This document shows positions 43,589 through 54,309 of a stretch of DNA of 64,000 nt, piece after piece. The DNA lies in the NCBI RefSeq assembly GCF_003265705.1, contig NW_020312859.1:824744-888743 (forward strand), in the 5' to 3' direction. This stretch comes from Callorhinus ursinus. Its lineage: Eukaryota; Chordata; Mammalia; Carnivora; Otariidae. The notes below the pieces were generated by a model. It did no database searches and was not told the origin of the DNA. It was given only the letters and a program-made list of their open reading frames with translations. Position 1 is the first letter of the stretch; every line of letters starts with the position of its first letter. Position numbers and translations under genes: made by a program.

Positions 43589-44804
43589 GTTAGTCATGTA
43601 AAAAATGATGGAATGTACAAATTCACAAATGGAACAGACACTTGAGTTCAGCATTGAGAAACATTAAAGAGGGGTGTGGACTGAGGCAAACTGAAGAGGT
43701 TACACATTTCTGAACGAGGCAGTCATGTATCAACTCCAGTCGATTGCTAATATGCACAAATAGGGTCCCTGTGTCTTCAGATCTTCTGATTTTTCATAAA
43801 GAGCCATCAATCCATATTTTATGTAAAATCTCCCAATTTTTAAATATGAGCAATGAGTTCAAATTCTTAAAAAAACGTGTGGCAGGCCAAATAAGCATGC
43901 CAGTGGGCCACTCTGAGACCTTAGCTTCAGTGACAGGGTGGTTGTGGGCTGCCTGCTGGGGTTCAGGGCCAGAGGGAGAGAAGCCCCCTCTCCCCCCCCT
44001 CCACCCAGGGCCCCCCTGAGACCACCCACCTCTCGCATGATGCCTGAAGCACCTCTGATGCCAGGCAGGTGTTTCTGGGCAAATCCAAACCACCAGGCTA
44101 GACCAGTTTCTCAATCTTCTCGAAATTATTGCCAAGAGGCGTCTAACTTCTATCTTAAGGAGTTTTTCAACATTTTTTTCTTAACCATTCCCCACCATGA
44201 AATTTTAATCCACAGGTATTTTGCATCTCTGTTTAGGTATGAGTGTATATCTGTGCCTCAGACATAAAAAGTGTCTGATTTTTTTTTTTTTCATCTTGAC
44301 CAGGGGTACTCAACAAGGGGTAGGAGGGAGTTTTGCCCCCATGGGATTGAAAACTGGCTCTTAAGGGCAAAAACATTCTTACTCTTTTTATGTGTAAACA
44401 CAGACATATAGTATATCTGTGGTATTGGAGGTCCATGGAGCGGAGGTGAATTAGGAAAACGTCTGAAAGTCTCCTTAGGGAGACAATAATGACCAAAAAA
44501 AAAGGGGGGGGGACCCTGGGCTAGACTCTATTGTTATGCCGAGATCTCTTCTCAGATGCCCCCAGCCTGGGGACAAAACACACTCCCTGACTTCTCTTCC
44601 TCCCTCCTGGTGCTCTTCCGAGTTTGTGTGGCCTGTGGCTATTGGGGAGGCCATTCCCAGTCATGGCTCAGCTTCACAGATGTGGGACCTGTCCGTAGAT
44701 GGGTCCTGCCCTTGGGTTAATGCTCAGCAGTCACATCTTGAAATTTTGATAATTTTTAAACAAGGGTTCCCTCATTTTCTTTTTGCACTGGGCCCTGCAA
44801 ATTA
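43589..44804. other. Unassigned unique sequence
   Basis: About 1.2 kb. It contains a T-run (44280-44291) and an A-run next to a G-run (44494-44512). No repeat family or exon recognised. Confidence 0.4.
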
Positions 44805-45040
44805 CAGAGCCAGGACAGCCTGGGGCTTTGCGACCTAGATTTGAAGCCCAGCCTTGCTCCCTACCAGCTGTTTGACTTGAGCAAATTAACCTCTCTGAGC
44901 CTCAGGGAACGAGGCTGTTAAGAGGGCAGAATACGGCACTTACTTCAAAGCATTGCAGGGAGTGAGGATCATCCCGGCTAAAGCCTGCGAAGGGCACGGC
45001 CCTGCCTTGACACAGAGGAGGTGCTCAAAGCAGCAAGATT
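44805..45040 (+). mobile_element. MIR, plus strand
   Basis: TAGATTTGAAGCCCAGCCTT, CTACCAGCTGTTTGACTTGA and AACCTCTCTGAGCCTCAGGG match MIR; the 3-prime half is diverged. Confidence 0.78.
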
Positions 45041-45689
45041 TGACCCGGAGCTCTCCTTAGGGAGGCCTTGGTTTTGCCTGGTGATGGTGCTGATTGGTTG
45101 GATTGTTCTCTGTGTCAGCTCTGAATGATCAGTGCTTGAGCAGTACTTACTTTAAAATAAGGGACTCTTCCGGCCCCCAACACTTGTAAGTCTTCCTTTC
45201 TCCACAGGAGCCTCTCTTATCCCTGACATTCTGGAGAAATGAACACAGCAACCCGTGAGGGACCTGCTCCACCAGCAAACTGTCCCCCGTCCCTGGGCTC
45301 ACTCCTGCCAGTTCAGGAGTCACAGGCCCATCACCTGGTGGTTTTACACATTTTCACAACGCCCAAAGTGTGATTTTTTGCCCCAAGACCCAAGCCTCGG
45401 ATCTCACATCCTTGCTGAGTATGAGCTGTGTGGGTCTTGGGGATGGTCTCCATGTCGCCTCCCAGAATATGGAGACCTGGGGTGCCTTGTAAAACCTTTC
45501 CTGTTTTACACTGAGGGGCACGTCTCACTTGTTTCCCTTAGGTCGGGAAAGGAGATCTGGTCCAAGATAAGCCCAGATTCAGGATGAGGTGTGTGTGAGG
45601 CTAGGAGGATGGGGACGATGGTGATAAAGGGGTTGGGGGAAGTGAAAGGCCAATTGCGGTCTGATGGCGAAAGCAACGAAAGAGAATCA
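45041..45689. other. Unassigned unique sequence
   Basis: A 110-residue plus frame (45255-45587) has no supporting feature. No repeat recognised. Confidence 0.4.
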
Positions 45690-45790
45690 GGAACAAACTG
45701 GCCCCAGCTATGCCACAGACTCCCTGTGGGCACCTGGACAAGTCATGTACTTCCTCTGGGTCTCTGTTTCCCCATTTGCAAGTAAGGAGT
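45690..45790 (+). mobile_element. MIR fragment, plus strand
   Basis: GGACAAGTCATGTACTTCCT, CTGGGTCTCTGTTTCCCCAT and TTGCAAGTAAGGAGTATGTC fit the MIR core. Confidence 0.65.
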
Positions 45791-45814
45791 ATGTCAGTGT
45801 TTTTGTGTCGTTTT

Positions 45815-46440
45815 GTTTTTGGTTGTAAGTGACCAAAAAAAAAAAAAAAATCAACTGACGTAAGTCATAAAAGGGATTTTATTGGCCCATGGATGTATAT
45901 AGTAGCATCAGGCACAGCTGGATCCAGGTGTCCTGTCACTGCAACCGGAGCCACTTTTCATCTCTTGGCTCTGATTTCCTCTGTCTTAATTTCACTCTCC
46001 GGTGGGCTTTCCCCAAATTGGTGGCAAAGATAGACCCATTCGCCCCAGGTTTACAGCCACTAGTTCAACATCTCCCTTTGCTGATACTTAAAGCAAAGCT
46101 CCTGAGTTTAATTAACTCTGATTCCTTCAACCTGGAGAGTCCTCTTGCGTCACACGTCCGTCTCTCAAACATTCACCAGGCTCAGGAAGAGGAAATATCC
46201 TCATTGGCTAGGCTGAGGTCATGTGTCCTCTCCGGAACCAGTCACTGAGGCTGGGTGAAGAATGCTCTGATTGGCTGAGCCTGGGTCACATGCCCGGCCC
46301 TAGCGCTCAGACTTATCTAAACCACGTGGATGGGGGGTCAGCTGAGGAAGGTTGTCCCAGAGGGAGGTCGAACAAAGTGAGCGGGAAGAAAGGGAGAATC
46401 GTGCTGAGACAAATATTTGCTGTTCCCGGTGGATCACAGG
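45815..46440 (-). mobile_element. Unnamed ancient repeat family X, copy 4
   Basis: GGTTGTAAGTGACCAAAAAA, AAAGGGATTTTATTGGCCCA, GATTTCCTCTGTCTTAATTT, GGTGGCAAAGATAGACCCAT and GAATGCTCTGATTGGCTGAG form an ordered series also found in copies 1 and 5, and reversed in copies 2 and 3. Confidence 0.55.
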
Positions 46441-46494
46441 CTTCTAGACTGAGTTTAGGGGAGGCTTAAAGGGAACCCCCAAACATGAAAACAT

Positions 46495-46624
46495 TTTATG
46501 TTAAAATAATATATTGGCATGGTTTAAAATAAAACAGTACACGCTTTTCACCTAATACTTTCCCACTCCTGTTCCTCAACTATTCTCCCTTCCCAGAGGC
46601 AACCAGTGTCACCGGTTTCTTGAG
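46495..46624 (-). mobile_element. Old L1-type fragment, minus strand
   Basis: TTCCCAGAGGCAACCAGTGT and CACCGGTTTCTTGAGTATCT resemble a reverse old L1 3-prime UTR segment. Confidence 0.5.
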
Positions 46625-46770
46625 TATCTGTATGAGTGTCCTGTTGCTGCTATGATGAATCACCACAGATTTCGTGGCTTAAGACAACAAAAATTTATTT
46701 ACTTTTAGTTCAATAGGATAGAAGTCTGACACAGGTCTTGTTGGCTAAAATCAAGGTGCCAAGTATTTTA
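46625..46770 (-). mobile_element. MLT1-like LTR end, minus strand
   Basis: GTCCTGTTGCTGCTATGATG, GTGGCTTAAGACAACAAAAA and ATAGAAGTCTGACACAGGTC match the right end of a MaLR LTR in reverse. Confidence 0.7.
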
Positions 46771-47079
46771 ATTTAAAACCGAATAAAAAGCTGCATTGCA
46801 TATTTAAATGTGGCATGTACCTAATTCTAATTAACTGAAAATGTATAACCAATAATTGCCCTGGATCCTGGCCATCATTAATTAATTAGTTTGTTTGTTT
46901 TAAATGGCCATCGTTTATTTGTCAGGGAAGAGGATGCATAGCACCTAATAAAACTAAGTATTGCTTTGTGAAACTTTTGTTTCAGTCTTTGGTGGGTAAG
47001 TGCCTATGTGTGAACCAGGTCATGATATAAAAAGTATTTCTTACTATGAGTCACAGTCAAAGATGTTGGGAAGTTATTA
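46771..47079. other. Unassigned AT-rich sequence
   Basis: No feature recognised. Confidence 0.35.
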
Positions 47080-47540
47080 TTATATAGTTTAGTGGTTATA
47101 TGAGGTTTTTTTGGGGTCAGACTGTCTGGCTCCATCACTTACCAGCTGGGTGACCTTGAATAACTGACTTAGTCTCTCTGGGCCTCAGTTTCCTTGTCCG
47201 TGAAATGGAGATAATAATTGTCCTCCACCTTGACGAACCATGAGAGACGATGGACTCTGAAAAACAAACTGAGGGTTCTAGAGGGTAGGGGGGTGGGGGG
47301 ATGGGTCAGCCTGGTGATGGGTATTAAAGAGGGCACATTCTGCATGGAGCACTGGGTGTTATGAACAAACAATCAATCATGGAACACTGCATCAAAAACT
47401 AATGATGTAATGTATGGTGATTAACATAACAATAAAAAAAATTTGAAAAAAAAATAATTGTCCTCCACCTTATAGGGTTTGTGAGAAGTGCTTAACACGT
47501 GATTGGCACATGATAAGCATTTGTTATTATTACCCTTGTT
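47080..47540 (+). mobile_element. MIR split by a young L1 insertion
   Basis: The first part (47080-47231) reads GCTGGGTGACCTTGAATAAC, CTGGGCCTCAGTTTCCTTGT and GTGAAATGGAGATAATAATT. The second (47453-47540) resumes CTTATAGGGTTTGTGAGAAG and GATTGGCACATGATAAGCAT. Joined at the duplication they give one continuous MIR. Confidence 0.9.
47232..47452 (+). mobile_element. Severely truncated young L1, 19-bp TSD
   Basis: 221 bp of L1 3-prime end differing from 9091-9309 by about ten substitutions. The exact duplication AATAATTGTCCTCCACCTT at 47213-47231 and 47453-47471 flanks it. Only the second UTR module is present; the insertion begins GACGAACCATGAG. Confidence 0.97.
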
Positions 47541-47829
47541 TGTATTGACTTTGAGGGGAAGAGATTTTCAGGGGAGAAAGAGCAGAGGTTAGGCAGGGAG
47601 TTTTGTCCAGATAGGAAGGGTGGCCTCAGCTCAGAGGAGCAGGGGCAGCTAGGGTGGGATGGGTGTGGGGGGTGTTCTCATGCTAACCCAGACGGGCTGG
47701 GAGGTCAAGCTGCTGTGGTGCTCACCAGTCCAGCTACAGGTGAAGGTTTGGGAGGTGCCTGATGACATGCAAATGAGATTGTAATTTGAGGGGCCCAGTC
47801 ATGAACCCATCAGAATCTTCCAAATCTGA
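47541..47829. other. Unassigned sequence
   Basis: G-rich patches, no recognised repeat. Confidence 0.35.
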
Positions 47830-48060
47830 GCACAAGTTCATTGATTTTATTCTCTCATCCAGTCAGTATTTATGGAGTTGCTAGGGTATGTCAGGCCCTG
47901 TTCCAGGGGTAGTTCTCGCAGCCGAGAACTAGCAGGACAATGTTCTTGCCCCCAGGGTGTGCAGAGCCTAGAGCCACAGCACCAAGCCTTCCCAAATTTA
48001 AGGGACTAGACATGTGGGTAATTACGGGTGTGTTGGGTAGTATGAAGGAAAAGTACAGAA
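47830..48060 (-). mobile_element. L2 LINE fragment, minus strand
   Basis: CAGTCAGTATTTATGGAGTT, TATGTCAGGCCCTGTTCCAG and ACAATGTTCTTGCCCCCAGG follow the reverse L2 end. At 47975-48002 it carries a 28-bp segment identical to 51449-51476. Confidence 0.7.
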
Positions 48061-48757
48061 TGTTAAGGACGGGTACAATGAGAGACTGATGTTCCTGTGT
48101 GGGGGCACTTGGAGAATTGCCTGTGGAGTTGCATTTGGCAACTCTCTGCAACTCTCTGCACAATGAGCAGGAGCAAGCAAGGTCAAGGGCTTTAGGGCGA
48201 GGGGGAGAACTTCCGGGGGAGAGTGGGGTGTCTGCAAAGACCTTCCTGTGGGAGATGACATGGCCTTGTGTGGGGGCTGAAGCAAACTCAGTGTGTCATG
48301 AGGAACCCGAAAGAGAGTGGCATCAAACAGGAGTCAGGGAGCAGGGGACTCGGGACAGGAACGTTGAAAGCGGCCGCAGAGAAGTGGCTGAGATCTTCTG
48401 GAGTCCTAGCATTAATGTCTTAGGGATTTGGGAAGTGAGACTTTCCCCCAGAAAAACAAAAGGAGACAAAACACAACTTGAGGGCTGCTTCAGCGGGAAG
48501 ACAGGCCAGGGCTGAGGGAAGGGAGGGGTAAGAGGCAGCTGTTCGGAACAGCAATCCAGGGGACTACAGATTGGGGTCCCAGAAGACTTGATGAAAAGGA
48601 GGTACCAATTCAGCTGTGGAACAGCTGTCTTAGAAACTGCAAACTCTACGGCACATTTGAGAAAAATTTTGGAGGTTCTCCAATGTCAGGATCTATGGGT
48701 GAGACCTAACAAGCTTCAATTTCACTGGGATTAATGTCAAGGTCAGCCTCTGGGGTC
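48061..48757. other. Unassigned unique sequence
   Basis: A 138-residue plus frame (48099-48515) lacks domain features. The tandem CAACTCTCTG occurs twice at about 48138-48158. Confidence 0.4.
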
Positions 48758-48795
48758 ATTCATTCATTCATTCAACAAACATTTGCCAAATGATG
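48758..48795 (-). mobile_element. L2 3-prime tail scrap
   Basis: CATTCATTCATTCATTCAAC followed by AAACATTTGCCAAATG is a reverse L2 terminus. Confidence 0.55.
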
Positions 48796-48799
48796 CTTT

Positions 48800-48925
48800 G
48801 AAATCACAGAGGCCTGGGTTGAAATCTGGGGTCTGTTACCTACTAAATAGCTAGGAAAATGTCCACTCCATGACTCAGTTTCCCTATCTGTTACTTGGGG
48901 ATGACATTACTTATTTCCTAAGGGG
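48800..48925 (+). mobile_element. MIR, plus strand
   Basis: GGCCTGGGTTGAAATCTGGG, CTCAGTTTCCCTATCTGTTA and CTTGGGGATGACATTACTTA match MIR. Confidence 0.78.
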
Positions 48926-49204
48926 GTGGGAAGCATTAATGCTAGGAGTGGGCTTACCGTATTGTAGATTCCCAGTAACCATTGGTTCTAGACTCTAGAC
49001 TGGGCTTAGAGGACATAGAAATGAAAAAAGCAGGTTTCTGGGTTCAAGTAGCTGCAGTTTTGGGGGGAAGACAGAAAAAAGAAGAGGCAATTTCCATACC
49101 CTGGGATAAGGGACACAATGGTGGAAGCATTGGGGGCTGTAGAAGCAGAGAGAGGGGATTCCTTGGGTCAAAAAATCAACTGCTAATAAATTCATAGGTT
49201 ACCC

Positions 49205-49640
49205 CCTCAGTTATTCAGGTCTTTTTTAGTTGTAGGTGATAGGAACTCAACTAAAACTGACTTATTGGTCATACAGTAGATAAGTACAAAGGGACAGGCT
49301 TCAGGCTTGGCGGCATCCAGGTGCTTAATGAAGGTCCCAAGGACTTGTTCTCAGTCTGTCTTTCTGACCTAGTTTCTTCTGTATTGGCTTCATTCTCAAG
49401 CAGGCTTGGGGATGTAAGACGACCTCCAGTATCTCCATGCTTATATTCTGTCAGTTTAATCAATCCAGTGGAAAGACATCTTCTTTTCCTCAATAATTTA
49501 AAACAAATTCTAAGCATTTAGTCTCATTCCGTATCTTGTGTCATGTGTTCGTCCCTGAAACCAATCACTGGGGCCAGGAGAATAAACTATGCAATAAACT
49601 ATTGCCTGCCTCCCATGCTCAGCCGGGGTGGGGTGACATT
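49205..49640 (-). mobile_element. Unnamed ancient repeat family X, copy 5
   Basis: TAGTTGTAGGTGATAGGAAC, AACTAAAACTGACTTATTGG, GTATTGGCTTCATTCTCAAG, CAATCCAGTGGAAAGACATC and CTGAAACCAATCACTGGGGC repeat the order seen at 45815-46290. Confidence 0.55.
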
Positions 49641-49873
49641 TGAGCAGGGACGTTGGTTTTTTCTTGCCTCTGGATTCAAACTAAAACATCAGCTCTTCCT
49701 GGATCTTGAGCCTGTCAGCCTTCATACTGGAAGTACATCACTGGCTGTCCTGGTTCTAAGGCCTTCAGACATGGACTGGAGCTAAACCATCTCCTCTCCT
49801 TGGTCTGCAGCTTGCTGACTCACCCTGAGATCTTGGGATGGGTCAGTCTCCATGATCACATGAGCCAACTCAT

Positions 49874-49875
<2 letters not shown>
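49641..49875. other. Unassigned sequence
   Basis: No feature recognised. Confidence 0.35.

Positions 49876-49930
<55 letters not shown>
49876..49930. repeat. (TC)n(AC)n compound microsatellite
   Basis: A TC array (about 49876-49898) runs directly into an AC array (to 49929). Confidence 0.95.
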
Positions 49931-49931
<1 letters not shown>

Positions 49932-49964
49932 CTCTCTATCTCCTGTTGAGTCTATTTCTCTGGA

Positions 49965-50175
49965 GACTATTACTATTGCTGTCAAGTTCTTACTATGTGT
50001 TAGGAATTATGCTGGGTCCTTTTAGGGTTTTTTTTTTTTTTTTTTCATTTTATCCTCATCACTGCCCTGGGAGTGAGGCCTATTCTTTTTCAGACTAAGA
50101 ACCCAAGGCTCACCAAGGTGAAATGATTTCCCGGGGTCCCCCAGCTGGCAAGTGGGAGTACTGCCCTTTGCACCC
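49965..50175 (-). mobile_element. MIR, minus strand
   Basis: TTCTTACTATGTGTTAGGAA, TTTTATCCTCATCACTGCCC, AAGGTGAAATGATTTCCCGG and CCCAGCTGGCAAGTGGGAGT follow the reverse MIR, with an expanded T-run (50029-50045) in it. Confidence 0.8.
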
Positions 50176-51779
50176 CAAGTCCCTCCCTTCCTGTCTCACC
50201 AAACCCCACTACTTTGACAGAGCACGAGGCCAAATGCTGGTTCTTTATGTGGGAAAAAATGAACTAAATAAATCCCTTGTGAACCTTCTTGAGGAAAAAT
50301 AAAGAAAATAACATGCATTGGGTGTGAGAGAGAAATATAATGACATGAAGAAAGTAAAATAATTATAATAAAACAGCTTGGGAACTTCATAGCAAAAACA
50401 CGGAAAATCTAGAGGAAAGAATCAAAATTGACTCAAGAAGAGGTCAGAAATGTTAAAAGATGACTAACCACAGGAAAAAGTGAAGTTGTTAAAAGTTTAC
50501 CAAAATGTTTCAGCAGAAATTAATGCCATGTTCCTCAAGTCATTTACCGAAGCAAAGAAGAACTTTAATGACCAGGTTTGTCATTCCCAGCACAATTAGG
50601 AAAACTCTAGATCATATTTACTTATGCATAGAGATGCTGAAATTCTCAATAAAATGTCAGCAAATATAATTCAGTGACATATTAAAGAATAATAGATCAT
50701 GTGCAAATAATGTCTGTTTCAGGAGGCAGAAGTGGTTCATCATTAGAAGATCTGACAGTGTAATTCATTACATCATTACCTCAGTAAATTAAGTGAGGAA
50801 AACCAGGGCTTATATAAAAATGCTGGAATGGCATTTGATGAAACTCCACAGCTGTTGCTAGAAAAAACTCCAAGTAGAACTGAGGACAGAAAGAAACTAC
50901 ATGAATAGAATGAAAATAATTCCTACAAACTCACGGCAGCCATACTGTGATACCGCGAAACATGAGTCAGGCCCAAAAGAATGAAGAATAAGGCAGAGTG
51001 ATTACGGTCTACACTGTTATTTCAGAGTTTCTAGCTAATGTGATTACACACAGAAATGAAATAAGTTGTGTCAAAATTCAAAGGAAGAGGCAAAATTATC
51101 TCTTTTTCAGCAGATGATCCAACTGCAAGCTTAGAAAACTCAAGAGGCTATTTAAAAAATACCCTCCATGTGAGTATTTGTAAATGACTAATTTATAAAT
51201 TACTCAAATATGCTCTAAAGATGAAGACTTCAATAGTTTTTATTAAGAATAACCAGTTAGAAAATGAATGTAGAAAAATATTTCATTCGTATGAGTGATC
51301 AAAATGATAAAATACAATGGGATTTAACAATAAAAGTATAAGACATATGGAAACGACCGTAAGATTAATTGAAGGAGAAGAAACAAAAGCCTAACTGAAT
51401 GGCATGTGTGAACAGATATCCTATGTTCTTGAAGGGAAGATGTAATTTCACAGCACCAAGCCTTCCCAAATTTAAGTTGTATAAAATTCCAATCCTTATC
51501 TCAACAAGGTTTTGGGGGGGGCGGCGGATGTGGAAACATCCCTAAAGAATTTTTGCAAATCAGGAATTAGGGTGGGGATGGGACAGGCTGTCCTCCCAGA
51601 CGGTCAGAGGGTCCTGGGCTGGATATTTCCATCTGGACCTGATGCTCTCTACCCTCCCTGATTCCCCTGGAAGCTGACCCCTCTGGCCGTGTCCGCAGCT
51701 CCCCAGTTCTCTGACGTGTGGTAGGGTCTGGGTAGCAGGAAGCACCGGCAAGGGCAGGGGGGTAGGAGAAGATCAAAGT

Positions 51780-52268
51780 AAGCATATTTATTCCCCCCTC
51801 TTCCCTGCTGGGCTATGGTGGGCAGACTATGTCCTCCTACTCAAGACGGCAGTTCCTTCTCTCTATTCTAGTGCGCCCTTGCTCCCAGCTCTGTGCTTGT
51901 CAGTGTTGGACAACAGGCTCTGGGGGCAGAAAGCCCTGATGTTTAGCATTTGCCAATTTCCTTGGTGTAAATATTCCCCCCATGGCTGATTTCAACTTAC
52001 CCATATGAAGTCTCGTGTAGATGGAAGGAAATGTTAACAACGGGTTCTCGCCAGCAAGCGTGAGCTAGCTCCTGCCTTCTTCTCTCCCCCACGCCCTCCC
52101 GGGTCCTTTGCAGGTCGAGGGGCAGTAATAGCACCCCTGTCATAGTCCCCTACTGCTCTGCCCCCTGTTGGCTTCCATAAACCCTGCCCAACCCTTGGCA
52201 AATAGTCTCTTTACTAAACCGTTCCATACAGTCCTGCTTGACCGGGCTATTTGTTTCCTGCTGGGACC
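51780..52268 (+). mobile_element. Possible LTR-type insertion in the L1M
   Basis: The right end, TAGTCTCTTTACTAAACCGT then TTTGTTTCCTGCTGGGACCC and TGGCTGTTATAG, resembles the 3-prime end of an old LTR. It sits between L1M segments. The left boundary is unclear (51545-51780 is unassigned). Confidence 0.4.
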
Positions 52269-52521
52269 CTGGCTGTTATAGTTCTAGGAAAGCTAGAGAA
52301 GGAAAACCATGAGAGTAAACAAATAGATTAGTAGGACATTATAGAAACTCCAGAAATGAATCTAGGTATACACAGGGAATTTATATACCTACTGATCAAT
52401 GTATATATGGGAATGCATATATTTATTTATATGTATTTATATATTTCTTAATTTGTTTACTTAAAGGCGACATTTAAATTCAGTAGAAACAGGATGTTTT
52501 GCTGAAAAATGATACTGCCTT

Positions 52522-52926
52522 GGGGCACCTGGATGACTCAGTCGGTTAAGTATTTGCCTTTGGCTCAGGTCATGATCCCAGAGTCCCCACATCAGGCTCC
52601 CTGCTCAGCAGGGAGTCTGCTTCTCTTTCTCTCCCTCTGACCCTGCCCCCTGCTCGTGCTCTTATTCATGCTCTCTCTCTTTCTCAAATGAATAAATAAA
52701 TAAAATCTTTTTTTTAAAGATTTTATTTATTTATTTGAGAGAGAGAATGAGAGGTAGAGAGCACGAGAGGGAAGAGGGTCAGAGGGAGAAGCAGACTCCC
52801 TGCTGAGCAGGGAGCCCGATGTGGGACTCGATCCCGGGACTCCAGGATCATGACCTGAGCCGAAGGCAGTCGCTTAGCCAACTGAGCCACCCAGGCGCCC
52901 AATAAAAAAAAAAATCTTAAACAAAA
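52522..52926 (+). mobile_element. Can-SINE carrying an inverted SINE in its tail
   Basis: Plus element from GGGGCACCTGGATGACTCAG to a AAATGAATAAATAAATAAAA tail, then the minus SINE, then a residual tail. The outer target duplication is diverged: GAAAAATGATACTGCCTT (52504-52521) against GAAAAATGGTATTGCTTT (52927-52944), three mismatches. Confidence 0.92.
52709..52900 (-). mobile_element. Can-SINE, minus strand, tail-to-tail with its host
   Basis: Oligo(T), AAAGATTTTATTTATTTATT, then GATCCCGGGACTCCAGGATC and GAGCCACCCAGGCGCCC. Very similar to the copy at 63616, with only a handful of differences, so both belong to the young GGAGTCCCGGGATC subfamily. It inserted in the A-rich tail of the outer SINE. 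Confidence 0.95.
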
Positions 52927-53436
52927 GAAAAATGGTATTGCTTTAAGTGGCTGCCCATTTACAAGAAGGATAGGTTAGACTCTACCTCATACTATATGCA
53001 ACATATTCTCGATGGGTGAAATATCTAAATGTAGAAAAGTTAACAGAACATTTGAATAATACTTCAGAGAATATTTAAATGTACTCAGGATAGCATGGGA
53101 GGAAATTTGCAACAAAATGACAGGACAAAGATACAATATTTCTGATCTACAAAGAGCTTCTAGAAATCAATGAGAAAAGATAAAACATTTCTATAGCAAT
53201 AATGGACAAAGGGTATTCACAGACTGACTGAAATACGTGAAAATATTTGCAACCTTGCTCACAGTCAAGAAAATCCAAATAGTAATACACTATTTTATAC
53301 TTCTTTGTTGACAAAAGGTGAAAAGATTAGTAACACCCAGGGCGGGTAAAGATGTGGGGAAATAGTCCACTGATTCCTAGTGGAATGTGAATTGCTATGG
53401 TGGTTTTTGAACTATTATTAAAGAGTATTATTAACT

Positions 53437-53629
53437 AGGGGCACTGGGTGGCTCAGTCGGTCAAGCGTCCAACTCTTGATTTCGGCTCAGGTCATAATCT
53501 CGGGGTCATGAGATCGAGTCCCTTGTTGGGCTCTGCACTGGGCAGGGAGTCTGCTTAAGATTCTTACTCCTTCTCCCTCTGCCCCTCCCCCCACACTCAT
53601 GCTCACGCTCCCTTGCTGTCTCTCAAAAA
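53437..53629 (+). mobile_element. Can-SINE, plus strand, perfect 16-bp TSD
   Basis: Head AGGGGCACTGGGTGGCTCAG, body CAACTCTTGATTTCGGCTCA and GTCATGAGATCGAGTCC of the older subfamily, ending in a short A-run. AAGAGTATTATTAACT is exact at 53421-53436 and 53630-53645. Confidence 0.96.
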
Positions 53630-54047
53630 AAGAGTATTATTAACTTAAGAATATTATGAAAGTATTACTAAATTAAAAGTATTATGACAGTATTATTAAA
53701 TTAAAAATGCTTGAAAACTTACCCAGAAAGGCCACATTTGGAAATCCATCCTACATAAATATAATTCCCACTGTATCAGGACATATGAACAAGGATGCTT
53801 ACTGCAGCATCCATTATACAGGCAACACATTGGAAACAGTCTGAACGTCCTAGTGGCCATAGTGTGAGAATTTAACAAGTTGTATATCCACCTGCAGAGG
53901 CATCCATAATGTATGTTGATTAATCAAATTTTAGAAAGGGCAGAGATCATATTTACGTGACCATATGTTGGCGTTTGTTTGTATCAGCATGAGAAAAAAA
54001 AAAGCGTATGGAAGGATAGTTACCCAATGACTAAAGCTTACGGTGTG

Positions 54048-54270
54048 GGGCGCCTGGGTGGCTCAGTCAGTTAAGCGACTGCCTTTGGCTCAGGTCATGA
54101 TCCCAGAGTCCTGGGATCGAGTCCCACATCAGGCTTGTCCTTCTCTGTGGGGAGCCTGCTTCTCCCTCTGCCTCTGCCTGCCACTCCCCCTGCTTGTGCT
54201 CACTCTCTCTCTCTCTCTGTGTGTGTCAAATAAATAAATAAAATCTTTAAAAAATAAAAAATAATAATAA
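54048..54270 (+). mobile_element. Can-SINE, plus strand, 15-bp TSD
   Basis: GGGCGCCTGGGTGGCTCAGT head, GCCTTTGGCTCAGGTCATGA, (TC)n, AAATAAATAAATAAAATC tail with an A/AAT-rich extension. AAAGCTTACGGTGTG (54033-54047) and AAAGCTTAAGGTGTG (54271-54285) differ at one base. Confidence 0.96.
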
Positions 54271-54309
54271 AAAGCTTAAGGTGTGAGTTGACTTTCAGGG
54301 TGAGTGTGA

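Larger units (their letters stand above)
50230..54300 (+). mobile_element. Old L1M ORF2 to 3-prime region, broken by later insertions
   Basis: Diverged ORF2 landmarks run in order. 50600-50880 has the reverse-transcriptase region (GAGATGCTGAAATTCTCAAT, TGGAATGGCATTTGATGAAA). 51060-51140 has CAGATGATCCAACTGCAAGC. 52300-52510 and 52930-53430 follow (GGGTAAAGATGTGGGGAAAT, TAGTGGAATGTGAATTGCTA), then 53700-53960 (AAAGGCCACATTTGGAAATC). An LTR-like block and four SINEs (three insertion events) interrupt it. All frames are dead. Confidence 0.75.
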
